From Xylogone sp. PMI_703 (Eukaryota; Ascomycota; Leotiomycetes), in NCBI GenBank assembly GCA_021399445.1, contig JAJTUQ010000006.1, forward strand, positions 1 to 64,000: a DNA stretch of 64,000 bases, given 5' to 3'. This document shows positions 1 to 8,205 of the stretch, piece by piece; position 1 is the first letter of the stretch, and every line of letters starts with the position of its first letter. Position numbers and translations under genes: made by a program. A model generated the notes under the pieces. That model searched no databases and was not told the origin of the DNA. It worked only from the letters and a program-made list of their open reading frames with translations.

Positions 1-235
1 AGATGAAGTTATGAGTATGCAAATAGAGACCTCTCTTTATGAAGATGAGAGGCTTGCCGGGGGGTTGTTTATGGCAGAAGTTGTCTGGATGGCGAAAGCT
101 GTCATTGACACCGGTGAGATTTGGAGTCAATGCGGCACACAATCATATTTTGACCCAGACAATCCTGATACTGGAATGATAGAGAAATGGAAATTTAAAG
201 CATGGTGCCAAGCAATGAGGAGAAAAACCTTGTAA
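1..235 (+). CDS. C-terminal end of an unrecognised protein, cut by left edge
   Basis: The frame is open from base 2 to a TAA at 233-235 and gives 78 residues, with several internal Met. The segment is acidic and aromatic (motifs EVVWMAKAVIDTGEIW and YFDPDNPDTG). I do not recognise a family. It could be the last exon of a gene lying to the left or a chance open frame. Sequence beyond the left edge is needed to decide. Confidence 0.3.
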   Translation, partial: DEVMSMQIETSLYEDERLAGGLFMAEVVWMAKAVIDTGEIWSQCGTQSYFDPDNPDTGMIEKWKFKAWCQAMRRKTL

Positions 236-824
236 ATAAGTGTTCGAAAATCGAATGATAACCCGAGATTGTTAGAAGAAGCTGAAAGTGATAATCTGGC
301 GTTTTTAATCAAGCTCCCTAAAGCAAGAAAAAAGGGTGATGCCTCGACGTCCAGGAGAAACGTACAAGGAAGTTATGAAAGCTATATTTTGAAGGTAACT
401 CTTTAAAAGAGTCGCAATTTAAATAACTCAGATACTATCTATAATAGATGAGTTTATATCATTCATGTTTATAATTTTTCCTCTTATTAGATGCTTTAGA
501 TCTCCACTGTGAGAACTCTCCCGCCATAAATGTTTGGTAACTCAAAAGGGATAATAAGATCCTGTCAGTATAGCATCAGGTGGTTGCGCTCTTATGCATA
601 TAGAATGGTCTTGTTTAGGAAATAACTTCTTACAGCTTCGTCTGCGGATTAACTATATATAACTGATTAAAAAAATAATTTTATAAATTATAGATGGTTG
701 AATATTTGAGCTTATTTACTGCTGTTTGAAGTAGTTAAATGTTGATGGCTTAATCGCTTCTTGTAACGCTTGGCTATCCTGGACTACTCGATAATATTAG
801 AATGGTTAACTTTATTCCATAGGA
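236..824. other. intergenic, nothing recognised
   Basis: AT-rich sequence with stops in all frames. I see no gene, RNA gene or repeat. It contains the 3' flank of the leftward oxidoreductase gene. Confidence 0.6.
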
Positions 825-2168
825 CTAGCTTTTATTTTTATCAAAAGGTTCTAATTTCACAGAAGTTATTTTTACAAAGCCTTGCATATTCTGTTCTGAG
901 TCGGCCTGCAAGTTCTGAAACCACTTGCCCATATCCTGGAGGAAAGCGTCAACATTAGACTGTACCGAAAAGTCAATCGGGTTGAAGCCATGCGCAATCT
1001 GCTCCAGCTGGGTGCCTGCAGCTAGACTGGTGATCATAAAATCATCCTGGTCCAGTTTCTGTTTAATAACTCCAGTGGCCTTCCTAGTAAGGATATCGCG
1101 AGGGAGGTTGGGCTCCTGACATGCAGCTCTTGCGATCCCGACACCGTCAACAAATCTCAACGCGTTTACCATGCCTCCCACAGTTTGGAAACCTCCAGTG
1201 ACATAGCTTCGTGTTTCTTTCAATAGGGGGCGGATCAACTCAGCAAAGTAAAGGAAATATGCTTCTCTCTTTCGGGAGGATTCTCGTCGATGTACCCAAG
1301 CCGTCCTCTCGTAGTTCCCTCCGCTCAATTCGATGAAGTCGAATCTGGACTGCTTCTCAAGAATGTCGCAGAACTTCTTTGCATCAGCAGTAGATAAACC
1401 GCCATCCTGGAATTCAACGCTGTTGATTTTGATGCTCAGGCTAAAAGACGCGGGCACTCGTTTACGGATCGCTTCCGTAACCTCAAGAATGAGCCGAGCT
1501 CGATTTTCAACGGTGCCACCGTACTTATCGGTTCGATTGTTGGTACTCGGCGAGAGGAAAGATGCAAGCAAATAACCATGAGCACCGTGGATTTGGATTC
1601 CATCCCATCCTGCCTTGTAAAGATATTCGGCAGAGTGAGCAAACCCTTCAACAATCTCGTCGATCTCTTCTTGGCAAGCTGCATGTGGTGGACCAAACTT
1701 GAACCCTGTTCCGGTACTCATGGGAATGTCACTTACTGACACTGGATTTGCCTGATACTCAACTGTAGTTTGTCTTCCTGGATGATTTAGCTGGCCGATT
1801 AGTAGCGATCCCTTTGATTTGCTTATCAAGGCCAGCTCTCGAAATGCTTGAAACCTCACATCTCCCGGGCTAGTTGAAGCAGTTGCTGGAATTATCAGGT
1901 TACCTGCCGCTTCGAGATGATCCTCCGCAATCATGATATTACCAGTGACTATCACCCCAAACCCACCTGCGCCCCATATCTTATACAATTCAATAGATTC
2001 ATTAGTAGGAATTCCAATGCTCTCTCGCTTGGTATTCCATGTCCCCAATCTTTCAGTAGTGGCTGCTTTCAGAAAGCGATTTGAAGCCTCAAGCCCGGAA
2101 AATTTAAATTTTAGCGGCTGCGCAAGGGCAGACGCTTCTGAACTTGCGGAGGTATATCTTAATGCCAT
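825..2168 (-). CDS. NADH:flavin oxidoreductase / old yellow enzyme family
   Basis: A single exon of 447 aa starting at the first ATG (2168). The frame is open further upstream but has no ATG there. It is an FMN-binding TIM-barrel oxidoreductase of the NADH:flavin oxidoreductase/NADH oxidase family. Diagnostic segments are GQLNHPGRQT near residue 125, the substrate-binding IQIHGAHGYLLASFLSP with its H-x2-H pair, NNRTDKYGGTVENRARL, and ELSGGNYE. Such enzymes reduce activated C=C bonds (enones) with NAD(P)H; the actual substrate is unknown. It has no signal peptide, so it is probably cytosolic. The neighbour at 2745-3310 is an NmrA-like remnant on the same strand. This is one of two OYE-family genes here; the other (38711-39832) is a different subclass with H-x2-N. 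Confidence 0.9.
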   Translation of the reverse strand: MALRYTSASSEASALAQPLKFKFSGLEASNRFLKAATTERLGTWNTKRESIGIPTNESIELYKIWGAGGFGVIVTGNIMIAEDHLEAAGNLIIPATASTSPGDVRFQAFRELALISKSKGSLLIGQLNHPGRQTTVEYQANPVSVSDIPMSTGTGFKFGPPHAACQEEIDEIVEGFAHSAEYLYKAGWDGIQIHGAHGYLLASFLSPSTNNRTDKYGGTVENRARLILEVTEAIRKRVPASFSLSIKINSVEFQDGGLSTADAKKFCDILEKQSRFDFIELSGGNYERTAWVHRRESSRKREAYFLYFAELIRPLLKETRSYVTGGFQTVGGMVNALRFVDGVGIARAACQEPNLPRDILTRKATGVIKQKLDQDDFMITSLAAGTQLEQIAHGFNPIDFSVQSNVDAFLQDMGKWFQNLQADSEQNMQGFVKITSVKLEPFDKNKS

Positions 2169-2744
2169 TCCAGTTGCTCTTGAAGGAAGATGCTTTAATA
2201 GAGTATTAGCTGAGTCTCTATAAAGGTGGATATAATAGGGGTTTTTGTAGAATAAATACACTTGGAACAAAGTATTCGATTAGTACCCCTGCGACAACAA
2301 AAATTTCAATAAGTCCGCCCTTGCCGTTACTCTATAATCATTGGTAATAATTTTTAAGAGATTTGTAATTAATTCTAAAACAAAATCAATATCGTCTAGT
2401 AGCGATTTTCGCATAGGTTTACGCTGGAAATATTAAGACGTAATCGCGTTTATTCAATGAACATATAGAGGATCGGACAACAGTTATTGATGACAAATGG
2501 TCATAGATATATTGTTTAGAGACTATTTTGGTACTAAATTTGAATTCTCTACTACTAACCACCAACTACTTGCTCAATCACAGTTTTAGGAGAAATGCAA
2601 AGCACAAGGGAAATAATTTAAACTGCTCTCTCACCAGAGTAACCCTTATCGTATTCTAATTGAACCTATCCTTTGAGCACCGCTGACCAGTTTTGCTGCC
2701 TGATCCAGTCCTCAACCGTTCCATGTCTTAAGGAGATTCCCAGC
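2169..2744. other. intergenic, nothing recognised
   Basis: About 0.58 kb of AT-rich DNA upstream of the oxidoreductase ATG. It must hold that gene's promoter, but I see no clear TATA box or repeated operator. Confidence 0.5.
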
Positions 2745-3310
2745 TTAATCACAATAAACAACTCGATCAAATGTACTGCTCCGGGACACACTTACAGCTT
2801 TCGGATGAATGACGGTGGGATCAGCCTTTCCTTCGTATCCAAACTCACCCCAGTAAAGAAAACACTCATCCATTTCGACTTTGAGTGACGGTGGGATATT
2901 AGCCACGAATTGGCCTTCCGGTAACTCTACATACTTAGCCGGTACCCCTAGTGATTTGCTCCAGAGAGATCCAAATTCCTTCATGGACATCCAACCCCTA
3001 TAAGTAATCAGATTTTTGCCTGGAGCAGTTTCTACCAAAGTTTTCGTGAAAAATCCCGTGTTTTCCCTTGTAGCACTAAGCGGGAGGGTAGCATCCTCTC
3101 GAATCCTGCCAATGAAGTCATAACCATCCTGTGTCCGGTAAAGTGAAGGGGTTAGCACAGGCTATATTTAAACAATATCGAAGATGCTAAACCTTTGTGG
3201 CTTTCATCGGCAATTCCAGGAAATTGGCAAGGTAGAGGCCACCTAAGTGCTTAAAGTGTAGAATTGTAGAGCATAAAATCACTAAATGCCCTAGTTTAGC
3301 TAATAACTAA
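2745..3310 (-). pseudogene. NmrA-like (atypical SDR) C-terminal remnant
   Basis: On the minus strand the segment GGLYLANFLELPMKATK (about 3220 down to 3175) is joined through a canonical intron (branch GCTAAC, acceptor ACACAG) to DGYDFIGRIREDA and then about 115 residues of NmrA-like C-terminal half (FFTKTLVETAPGKN, FVANIPPSLKVEM, GFGYEG-like GEFGYEG). NmrA-like proteins are NAD(P)-binding Rossmann proteins used as redox sensors or reductases. The N-terminal glycine-rich loop and the typical middle are missing: upstream DNA is AT-rich and full of stops. I read this as a truncated relic. An unseen upstream exon is possible but unlikely. Confidence 0.6.
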
Positions 3311-3431
3311 ATAAATTACAATATAATTGTTTTGTGGTTAAATATTTAGTATTATATGCTCAAGGTGGTGAGGGAGGTGACCATTGGACCGGAAATTACG
3401 TTAAGACTAAACAAGAAGCTGACTAAGTCAC

Positions 3432-3540
3432 AAAACAAGTGTTATACTAAATTAGGGCAGTAGAGCCCATGTCATCTATCTTCCTTGCATAAGGCAGGGA
3501 AGGCCTTTAAAGTGGTACGTTAGAAAGTAAACTCCGCGGA
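3432..3540 (+). repeat. direct repeat, left copy, flanking transposon relics
   Basis: A 41-bp block at 3433-3473 recurs in the same orientation at 6379-6419 with four differences, all of them transitions. A second shared block (AAGTAAACTCCGCGG-like) follows at 3525-3540 and at 6430-6445. The left copy has an extra segment of about 40 bp between the two blocks. The pair brackets about 3 kb of decayed transposon DNA, like degraded terminal repeats or two copies of one small element. Confidence 0.6.
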
Positions 3541-4079
3541 CTTCATGCCCTCAACATAATGAGTGCTGGCGGCCGATCTGAGTGAAATCGGCAGCCCGAT
3601 CAGGTAAGCCCGTCTCGTATTACTACCGTAGTAGCAGTGAAAAAAAAGAAATTGGCGAGAATAAAAGGCTTCTTATTTCGATTTGCTTTTCTACACACTC
3701 GGAAATAAGGTTGTCGGCTTTTTTAACGCCGATTACAGATCAAAGATGCCAAGCCTATTTCGCTGTGGACCAGTCTCCAACCTAATTGATTCTCCATATT
3801 GTATTCCCACAATCTAGCAAAGTATCTGCCGTTCCACAAAGATGCTGCTATTGTAGCAATCCCATCATATGCTTGCCTTCGAATATGAGCAGCCAACACC
3901 TCACTTTTGTGTGATTTCAAAAAGGAGGTTGAGCTTGAACATGCGTGCAGAAGCAAATGCACTGAACAGGTCAATGGTTTTGAGAGCAGCTATACACCTC
4001 AATGGTAAATGAGAAGAGCCTTCATACGGCGATTACCGAAGGAGAATCCATCCCTTCATATTATCATAACGAAGCCAAT

Positions 4080-4740
4080 TGAAAAGAACGGTTATTAAGC
4101 AATGGTTTGTCAAATATGATCTGAAATATGAGAACAACGTACAAAGGCACAATATCTATAACATGGATGAAGCAGGCTTTCGAATTGGTATTACTCCTGG
4201 ATAGGAGGCTATTGTATCCAGAGAAATCAAAAGGTATCAGAAGTAGATATGTTCTCTTAAATACATTTCATCACGAATAATCCATAGCTATATATAGAGG
4301 TACCTTTTAGAACCACAAATCAGTTACTATCATTGATGTGTTTCTGCCGATGGAATGGCATCTATTCTACCTGTCATACTTGTTGAAGGTGTATAGATCA
4401 CGGAAAATTGGGCACAGAAAACCTACCTGGTAACACAATGCCTACTGACAAAGTTTATGCAAACAATTAAGCTGGCATAGCTTGATTACAGCACTTTCCA
4501 CATGTAAAGGAAGATGTATGGCGTCCAGAAACACGCAGATCCATTGATCCAGAGACAAATCAACCAAGTGAAAACATATTTCTTCTTAACGATGGCCACG
4601 AATCTCATAAATATACAGAATTCATAGAGTTTGCCATTAAGGATCATATTATCTCATTGAGGTTTCCATCGCACCTAACTGCAGTGCACTTGATCCCCGA
4701 AAGTGGTGGTTAGTGTAATTCTGTTGAGTTATGTATTACA
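4080..4740 (+). mobile_element. decayed pogo/Fot1-type (Tc1-mariner, DDE) transposase
   Basis: Several pogo-type transposase signatures survive in shifting frames: YNMDEAGFRIG at 4157-4189 and a DGHESH motif at 4591-4608, followed by IIxLRFPSHLT. These match the catalytic-domain landmarks of fungal Fot1/Pot2-like elements (the N-x-DE-x-GF segment and the D-G-H-x-S-H segment). Stops and frameshifts are frequent (TAG just after 4200, TGA near 4500), so it is inactive. Boundaries are not certain, because no matching terminal inverted repeats or TA duplications were found for this copy. Confidence 0.65.
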
Positions 4741-4993
4741 AATGCTTCTTACATGACCTCGTAACATTAATATCAAAAAAGCTCTGGCTGTCAAGAACTC
4801 GTTGTTGTGGAGCGGATAGGACCTGTATCATGAGAAGTCCATCAGTTTAGGCTTCAAGACTCTTTAGGCGCTTCAGAATTTCAACAAGGGTCTTATCATG
4901 TCTAAAGAGTTCTCAGTCTCTATCACAAGCTACAGATATTAGGCTGGTCCTGTCAGAATGACACGGACCCTAGTATCCTCTGGTCTCACTTAC

Positions 4994-5106
4994 TTTGTTG
5001 CCTTTGGTTCCCTATAGTTGCACTCTATGTTTAATCGCTGACATGTGCCACATTTAGGGCGATGTTCACCACATTTATGCTTCTTCGCACGACACTTTTC
5101 GCATGC
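4994..5106 (-). pseudogene. Zn2Cys6 DNA-binding exon, relic or orphan exon
   Basis: Minus-strand translation gives a perfect fungal Zn2Cys6 binuclear cluster with spacing C-X2-C-X6-C-X6-C-X2-C-X6-C (CEKCRAKKHKC then CGTCQRLNIEC). It is bordered by a TATAG acceptor at 5107-5112 and a GTAAGTGAG donor from 4993. About 100 bp further on the same strand is KTLVEILKRLKSLEA, like the coiled coil that often follows such clusters, then a stop. No activation or fungal-specific TF domain can be traced, so this is probably the remains of a transcription factor inside the transposon zone. Confidence 0.6.
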
Positions 5107-5230
5107 CTATAAAGTTTTTCTAAAGTCTTAACATAGGCAGGCTGAACACATAAACGCAGTATGTTTTGACAATACCATGGATACTTGCACGACAATATCA
5201 GTTTCCGTACCGTTGTTAGCCTTGATAAGG

Positions 5231-5266
5231 TCATCGACACCCTCATCGACACCCTCATCGACACCC
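5231..5266 (-). repeat. 12-bp tandem repeat, three units
   Basis: Three perfect copies of TCATCGACACCC followed by a partial fourth. On the minus strand they encode DEGV repeated in an acidic stretch just upstream of the Zn2Cys6 exon (5' side), so they may belong to the same decayed gene. Confidence 0.7.
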
Positions 5267-5399
5267 TCATCGAACGAGTCAAAACTAACTTCGTCTGGAA
5301 CAAAGATAATGACAAGAATATATACTCCGAAAAAGACTTCGACAAAAACGACGATGTGGGCAGGGAGGACCGGGTCAAATTGTAACTTGTAGTCCTAGA

Positions 5400-6377
5400 C
5401 TTTGCCAGACCTCAGAAAATGCAGTGCACACTAGAGTTTCAACAGACAGATTGTGCCCACCCTTACGGTAAATTTTGGAACCAGGATCTGAAAACAGTGA
5501 TCTTCTCTTTGGCTATAGACGAGTATGAAAATGCTGACTCTATATTAACTGGTTTGAACCTTTCAAGATCTAGACCTTCGGATTATTCATAATATAGCTA
5601 TAACTTAAAACGCTTCATCGAGCTCCTTCAAACTCAGAGACGGTGGGCTGCTACGTTCCATACTCTCTTGTTATTATTTATGTCTTGATTGGCTTAAAAG
5701 AGTTTTTTATATTGATGAAGAAAGTATCTTAAAATATATACCAAAACCGGGTACAAGATCTGCGCAGAAAAGAAGGTTCAAATAGAAATTTCATTCCTTT
5801 GGCCGCTGTATACAATGGAGGAAAGAAAAATAGAGATACCGCTTATTGGTATACCTTCTGTCATCGACCAGAATATCTCACGGAAGCTCTTGTTCTTCGC
5901 ACCTTAAGGTCCGTTCTTTGCCAACATTGAACTGCTAGGATTGCAAGAAACAGATGAGGCCGGAATTACAGAAAGTATAAGATTCAATTCAGAAATCTCG
6001 CATATCGCATATCAAACAGGAAAAAAAATAAAATAAAAGCTTTAACTAAATTGACTCCTGGAATGTCAAATAAGAGTTTGTTAATATGCTCATTTCATGC
6101 AACTCTGGATATTATATCAAACGCTGCAACTCCTAAAAGATTCATTTATAGTCTCAGACAGTGGTGCTGAAGGCGCAAATATTCGTGGCCCTCACCTTGC
6201 TGGCGGCGTACAGTATCTAACCCTTCATATTGCAATGCGGAGTTGTTGATACCGCAGGTATTCAATAAGAGAACCTCATAGCAATTCTGCTAGAACGACA
6301 ACACTTATCGGATATTTGAAGCATATGCCAAGCATCGATTTGCCACAAATTACCTATTTGAAAGGGGGATGTACAGT
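5400..6377. other. AT-rich remnant DNA, no intact gene
   Basis: All frames are broken. Short open stretches exist (for example 5816-5908, plus strand) but none resembles a known family. It lies between the Zn2Cys6 relic and the right direct repeat, so it is probably also transposon debris. Confidence 0.5.
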
Positions 6378-6445
6378 AAAACAGGTGCTATACTAAATTA
6401 GGGTAGTAAAGCCCATGTCTAAGGGCTGTTAGTAAACTCCGCGGG
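6378..6445 (+). repeat. direct repeat, right copy
   Basis: Partner of the repeat at 3432-3540, in the same orientation. The 41-bp core is 37/41 identical, and the second block (AGTAAACTCCGCGG) is retained. The MITE at 6450-6587 sits immediately to its right. Confidence 0.6.
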
Positions 6446-6449
6446 TTTA

Positions 6450-6587
6450 CTGTGGTGTTAGGATCGATACGCCATCCCCCCGTCAGTCAATGCTTCTCCC
6501 GCTAGAAGGGGTTTTGACCAATAGTATATCTAGAATAGGTTGTATTGCCACTTGCTAGGGGATGGCGTATTAATCCTAAGACCACAG
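6450..6587. mobile_element. 138-bp MITE with ~30-bp terminal inverted repeats and TA duplication
   Basis: The ends CTGTGGTGTTAGGAT... (6450 on) and ...ATCCTAAGACCACAG (to 6587) are inverted repeats that match at 26 of 29 positions over the outer arms and end in the conserved ATACGCCATCCCC / GGGGATGGCGTAT blocks. The element is flanked by TA on both sides (6448-6449 and 6588-6589), the target duplication of Tc1-mariner elements. There is no coding capacity, so this is a non-autonomous miniature element. It lies about 190 bp upstream of the enoyl-CoA hydratase ATG. Confidence 0.8.
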
Positions 6588-6669
6588 TATTATTCTTAAT
6601 TGTTGGTTCGCTCAGTAATTATTGGCCAAAGCTGGAAGAGGGATTATTTGTTCATAGCAAAGACGTCGG

Positions 6670-6677
6670 TATATAAA
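6670..6677 (+). promoter_or_regulatory. TATA box (TATATAAA)
   Basis: A perfect TATATAAA lies about 100 bp upstream of the ATG at 6776, a reasonable distance for a fungal promoter of the enoyl-CoA hydratase gene. Confidence 0.5.
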
Positions 6678-6775
6678 CTCGACGACAAGACCAATAAGCC
6701 ATCGTTTCTTAAATCAAAATAGTTTCTCAAAATACCTTTTCTTTCTTGTATGATAGACTTGTTCTCGAAGTAGTC

Positions 6776-7672
6776 ATGGCGGAGACATACAAGACTCTTA
6801 GTCTTATCAAGGATGGTAGCGTTCTAATCGTCACTATCAATAACACCAGGAGCGAAGTCAACTTATTCCGCCAGCAGACTGCGGTCGAGTTAGATATTTT
6901 GGTTACTTCTCTGCAGCATGACACCTCAACAAAAGTTGTCATCTTCAAGAGCGGCAACCCAAAATTCTTTATTGCGCATTTTGATGTCATACGCGTGCCA
7001 GGTAATTCCTATCGCCCTCTGTGTATAGCGTCTTAAAAACGCTGACTTGAAGAGCTGAAAGGTGAGCCGGATCCTACAGCAATAGACGCTGCAGCCTTCA
7101 ATGGGAGAGTCTTTCAGTCAATGAGCAACCTCCCCCAGTCAGTCATTGCAATGACCGATGGCCCTGCTCGTGGCGCCGGAAACGAGTTTCTCGTGGCTTG
7201 CGATATGCGTTTTGCGTCTAAGGGAGCCCGGTTCAGCAACTTTGAGGGAACTCTCGGCTTACACCCTGGGTCCGGCGGTGCCGCATGGATGCCATTACAT
7301 ATCGGACGAGGCCGCGCCATGGAGTTCCTGCTCTCTGGGGAGGATCTAGATGCAGAGACTGCGGAACGTTACGGCTACGTCAATAAGGCTTTTGAGACAT
7401 CAGAAGAGATGCACGAGTACGTCATGAAGCTGGCTAAACGGATTTCCCACTTTCCGCTGAATGGGCTGGCCAGTATTAAGAAAACAGTCACCACGCTCAT
7501 TCAACCAACTGCAGAGCTGATGGCTTCCGAAGCTGTTGAGTGGAACCGGTTGCTGGCTAAACCAGAACAAGCAGGGCTCGTTGATGAGTTTATTAAGCGG
7601 AGCGACAATTTGACAAATGTGGAGTTCGAATTACACGTCCCGGAGGAAGTGGTCAAGCTATATAGCAAATGA
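6776..7672 (+). CDS. enoyl-CoA hydratase/isomerase (crotonase) family protein
   Basis: Two exons, 6776-7001 and 7053-7672, give 281 aa. The intron has a GTAATT donor, a GCTGAC branch and a GAAG acceptor. Crotonase enzymes hydrate or isomerise acyl-CoA thioesters using an oxyanion hole. Visible landmarks are the first-half IVTINN segment, HFDV where family members usually carry the first oxyanion-hole loop, GAGNEFLVACDMRFAS containing one catalytic-type Glu, and FEGTLGLHPGSGG containing the second Glu and the conserved G-x-x-P-G-x-G-G. The first oxyanion loop is degenerate (no A-G-x-D-L), so substrate and reaction are uncertain. It lies alone, downstream of a MITE, and is not obviously part of an operon-like set. 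Confidence 0.88.
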
Positions 7673-8205
7673 TATATAGTGTGTTAGAAATGATTGAACT
7701 CCCTCTCTTTAGTCTGTTTTTAGGCTAAGTTGGGGAAGTTTTTCTCACGCTATTTTAATTTCGTGAAATAAGTAAAATGTCATATGGAGTTAGTCAGGAA
7801 TTGAGATACTTATCTAATTGTCAGCCAGAAAGTGAAGTCAAACTCAGCTGAGTTAACTGTAGATCTGAATTTATACTAACATTTACACGTTTCTTTCGCG
7901 CGTTAGTTAGGGTTAAAGCGTCAATTATTATTACATATATGGCTACAACTACCGTACATATCGAAGCAGCAGTTCAAAGGCTCAATACAGCAATACCACA
8001 CGAACTCCCCCGCGTTTATATCTCTATTTTACAGTCCCTCTTAGGCCTGCCGTCCCAACTCCAAGACGTACCCAGTGGCACGACCAGCGTACAGAGCTAA
8101 GCTATATCAACTTGTGTATAAATCTATATATTATATACGATTAATATTAGTAACACTAATTACTTCTAATTCGGTGCCGGTTCAGCCGGGAAACATTAAA
8201 ATTGA
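7673..8205. other. intergenic between convergent genes; one 53-codon frame
   Basis: This is the 3' flank of the crotonase and HET genes. A frame 7939-8100 (plus strand, ATG to TAA, 53 aa, with LPRVYISILQSLLGLPSQLQ) is unusually free of stops for this AT-rich stretch, but I recognise no family and give it little weight as a gene. Confidence 0.4.

Noticed and set aside
1333..2223. Open frames on the strand opposite the oxidoreductase
   Set aside because: They are shadows of a clear 447-aa coding gene and show no protein-family features.
3582..3785. Small hairpin-rich frame near the left direct repeat
   Set aside because: Short palindromes (GGCCGAT ... ATCGGC) occur, but no terminal repeats or coding logic tie them to an element.
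7939..8100. 53-codon frame between crotonase and HET genes
   Set aside because: No homology that I can recognise and no splice or promoter support; kept only as a remark.
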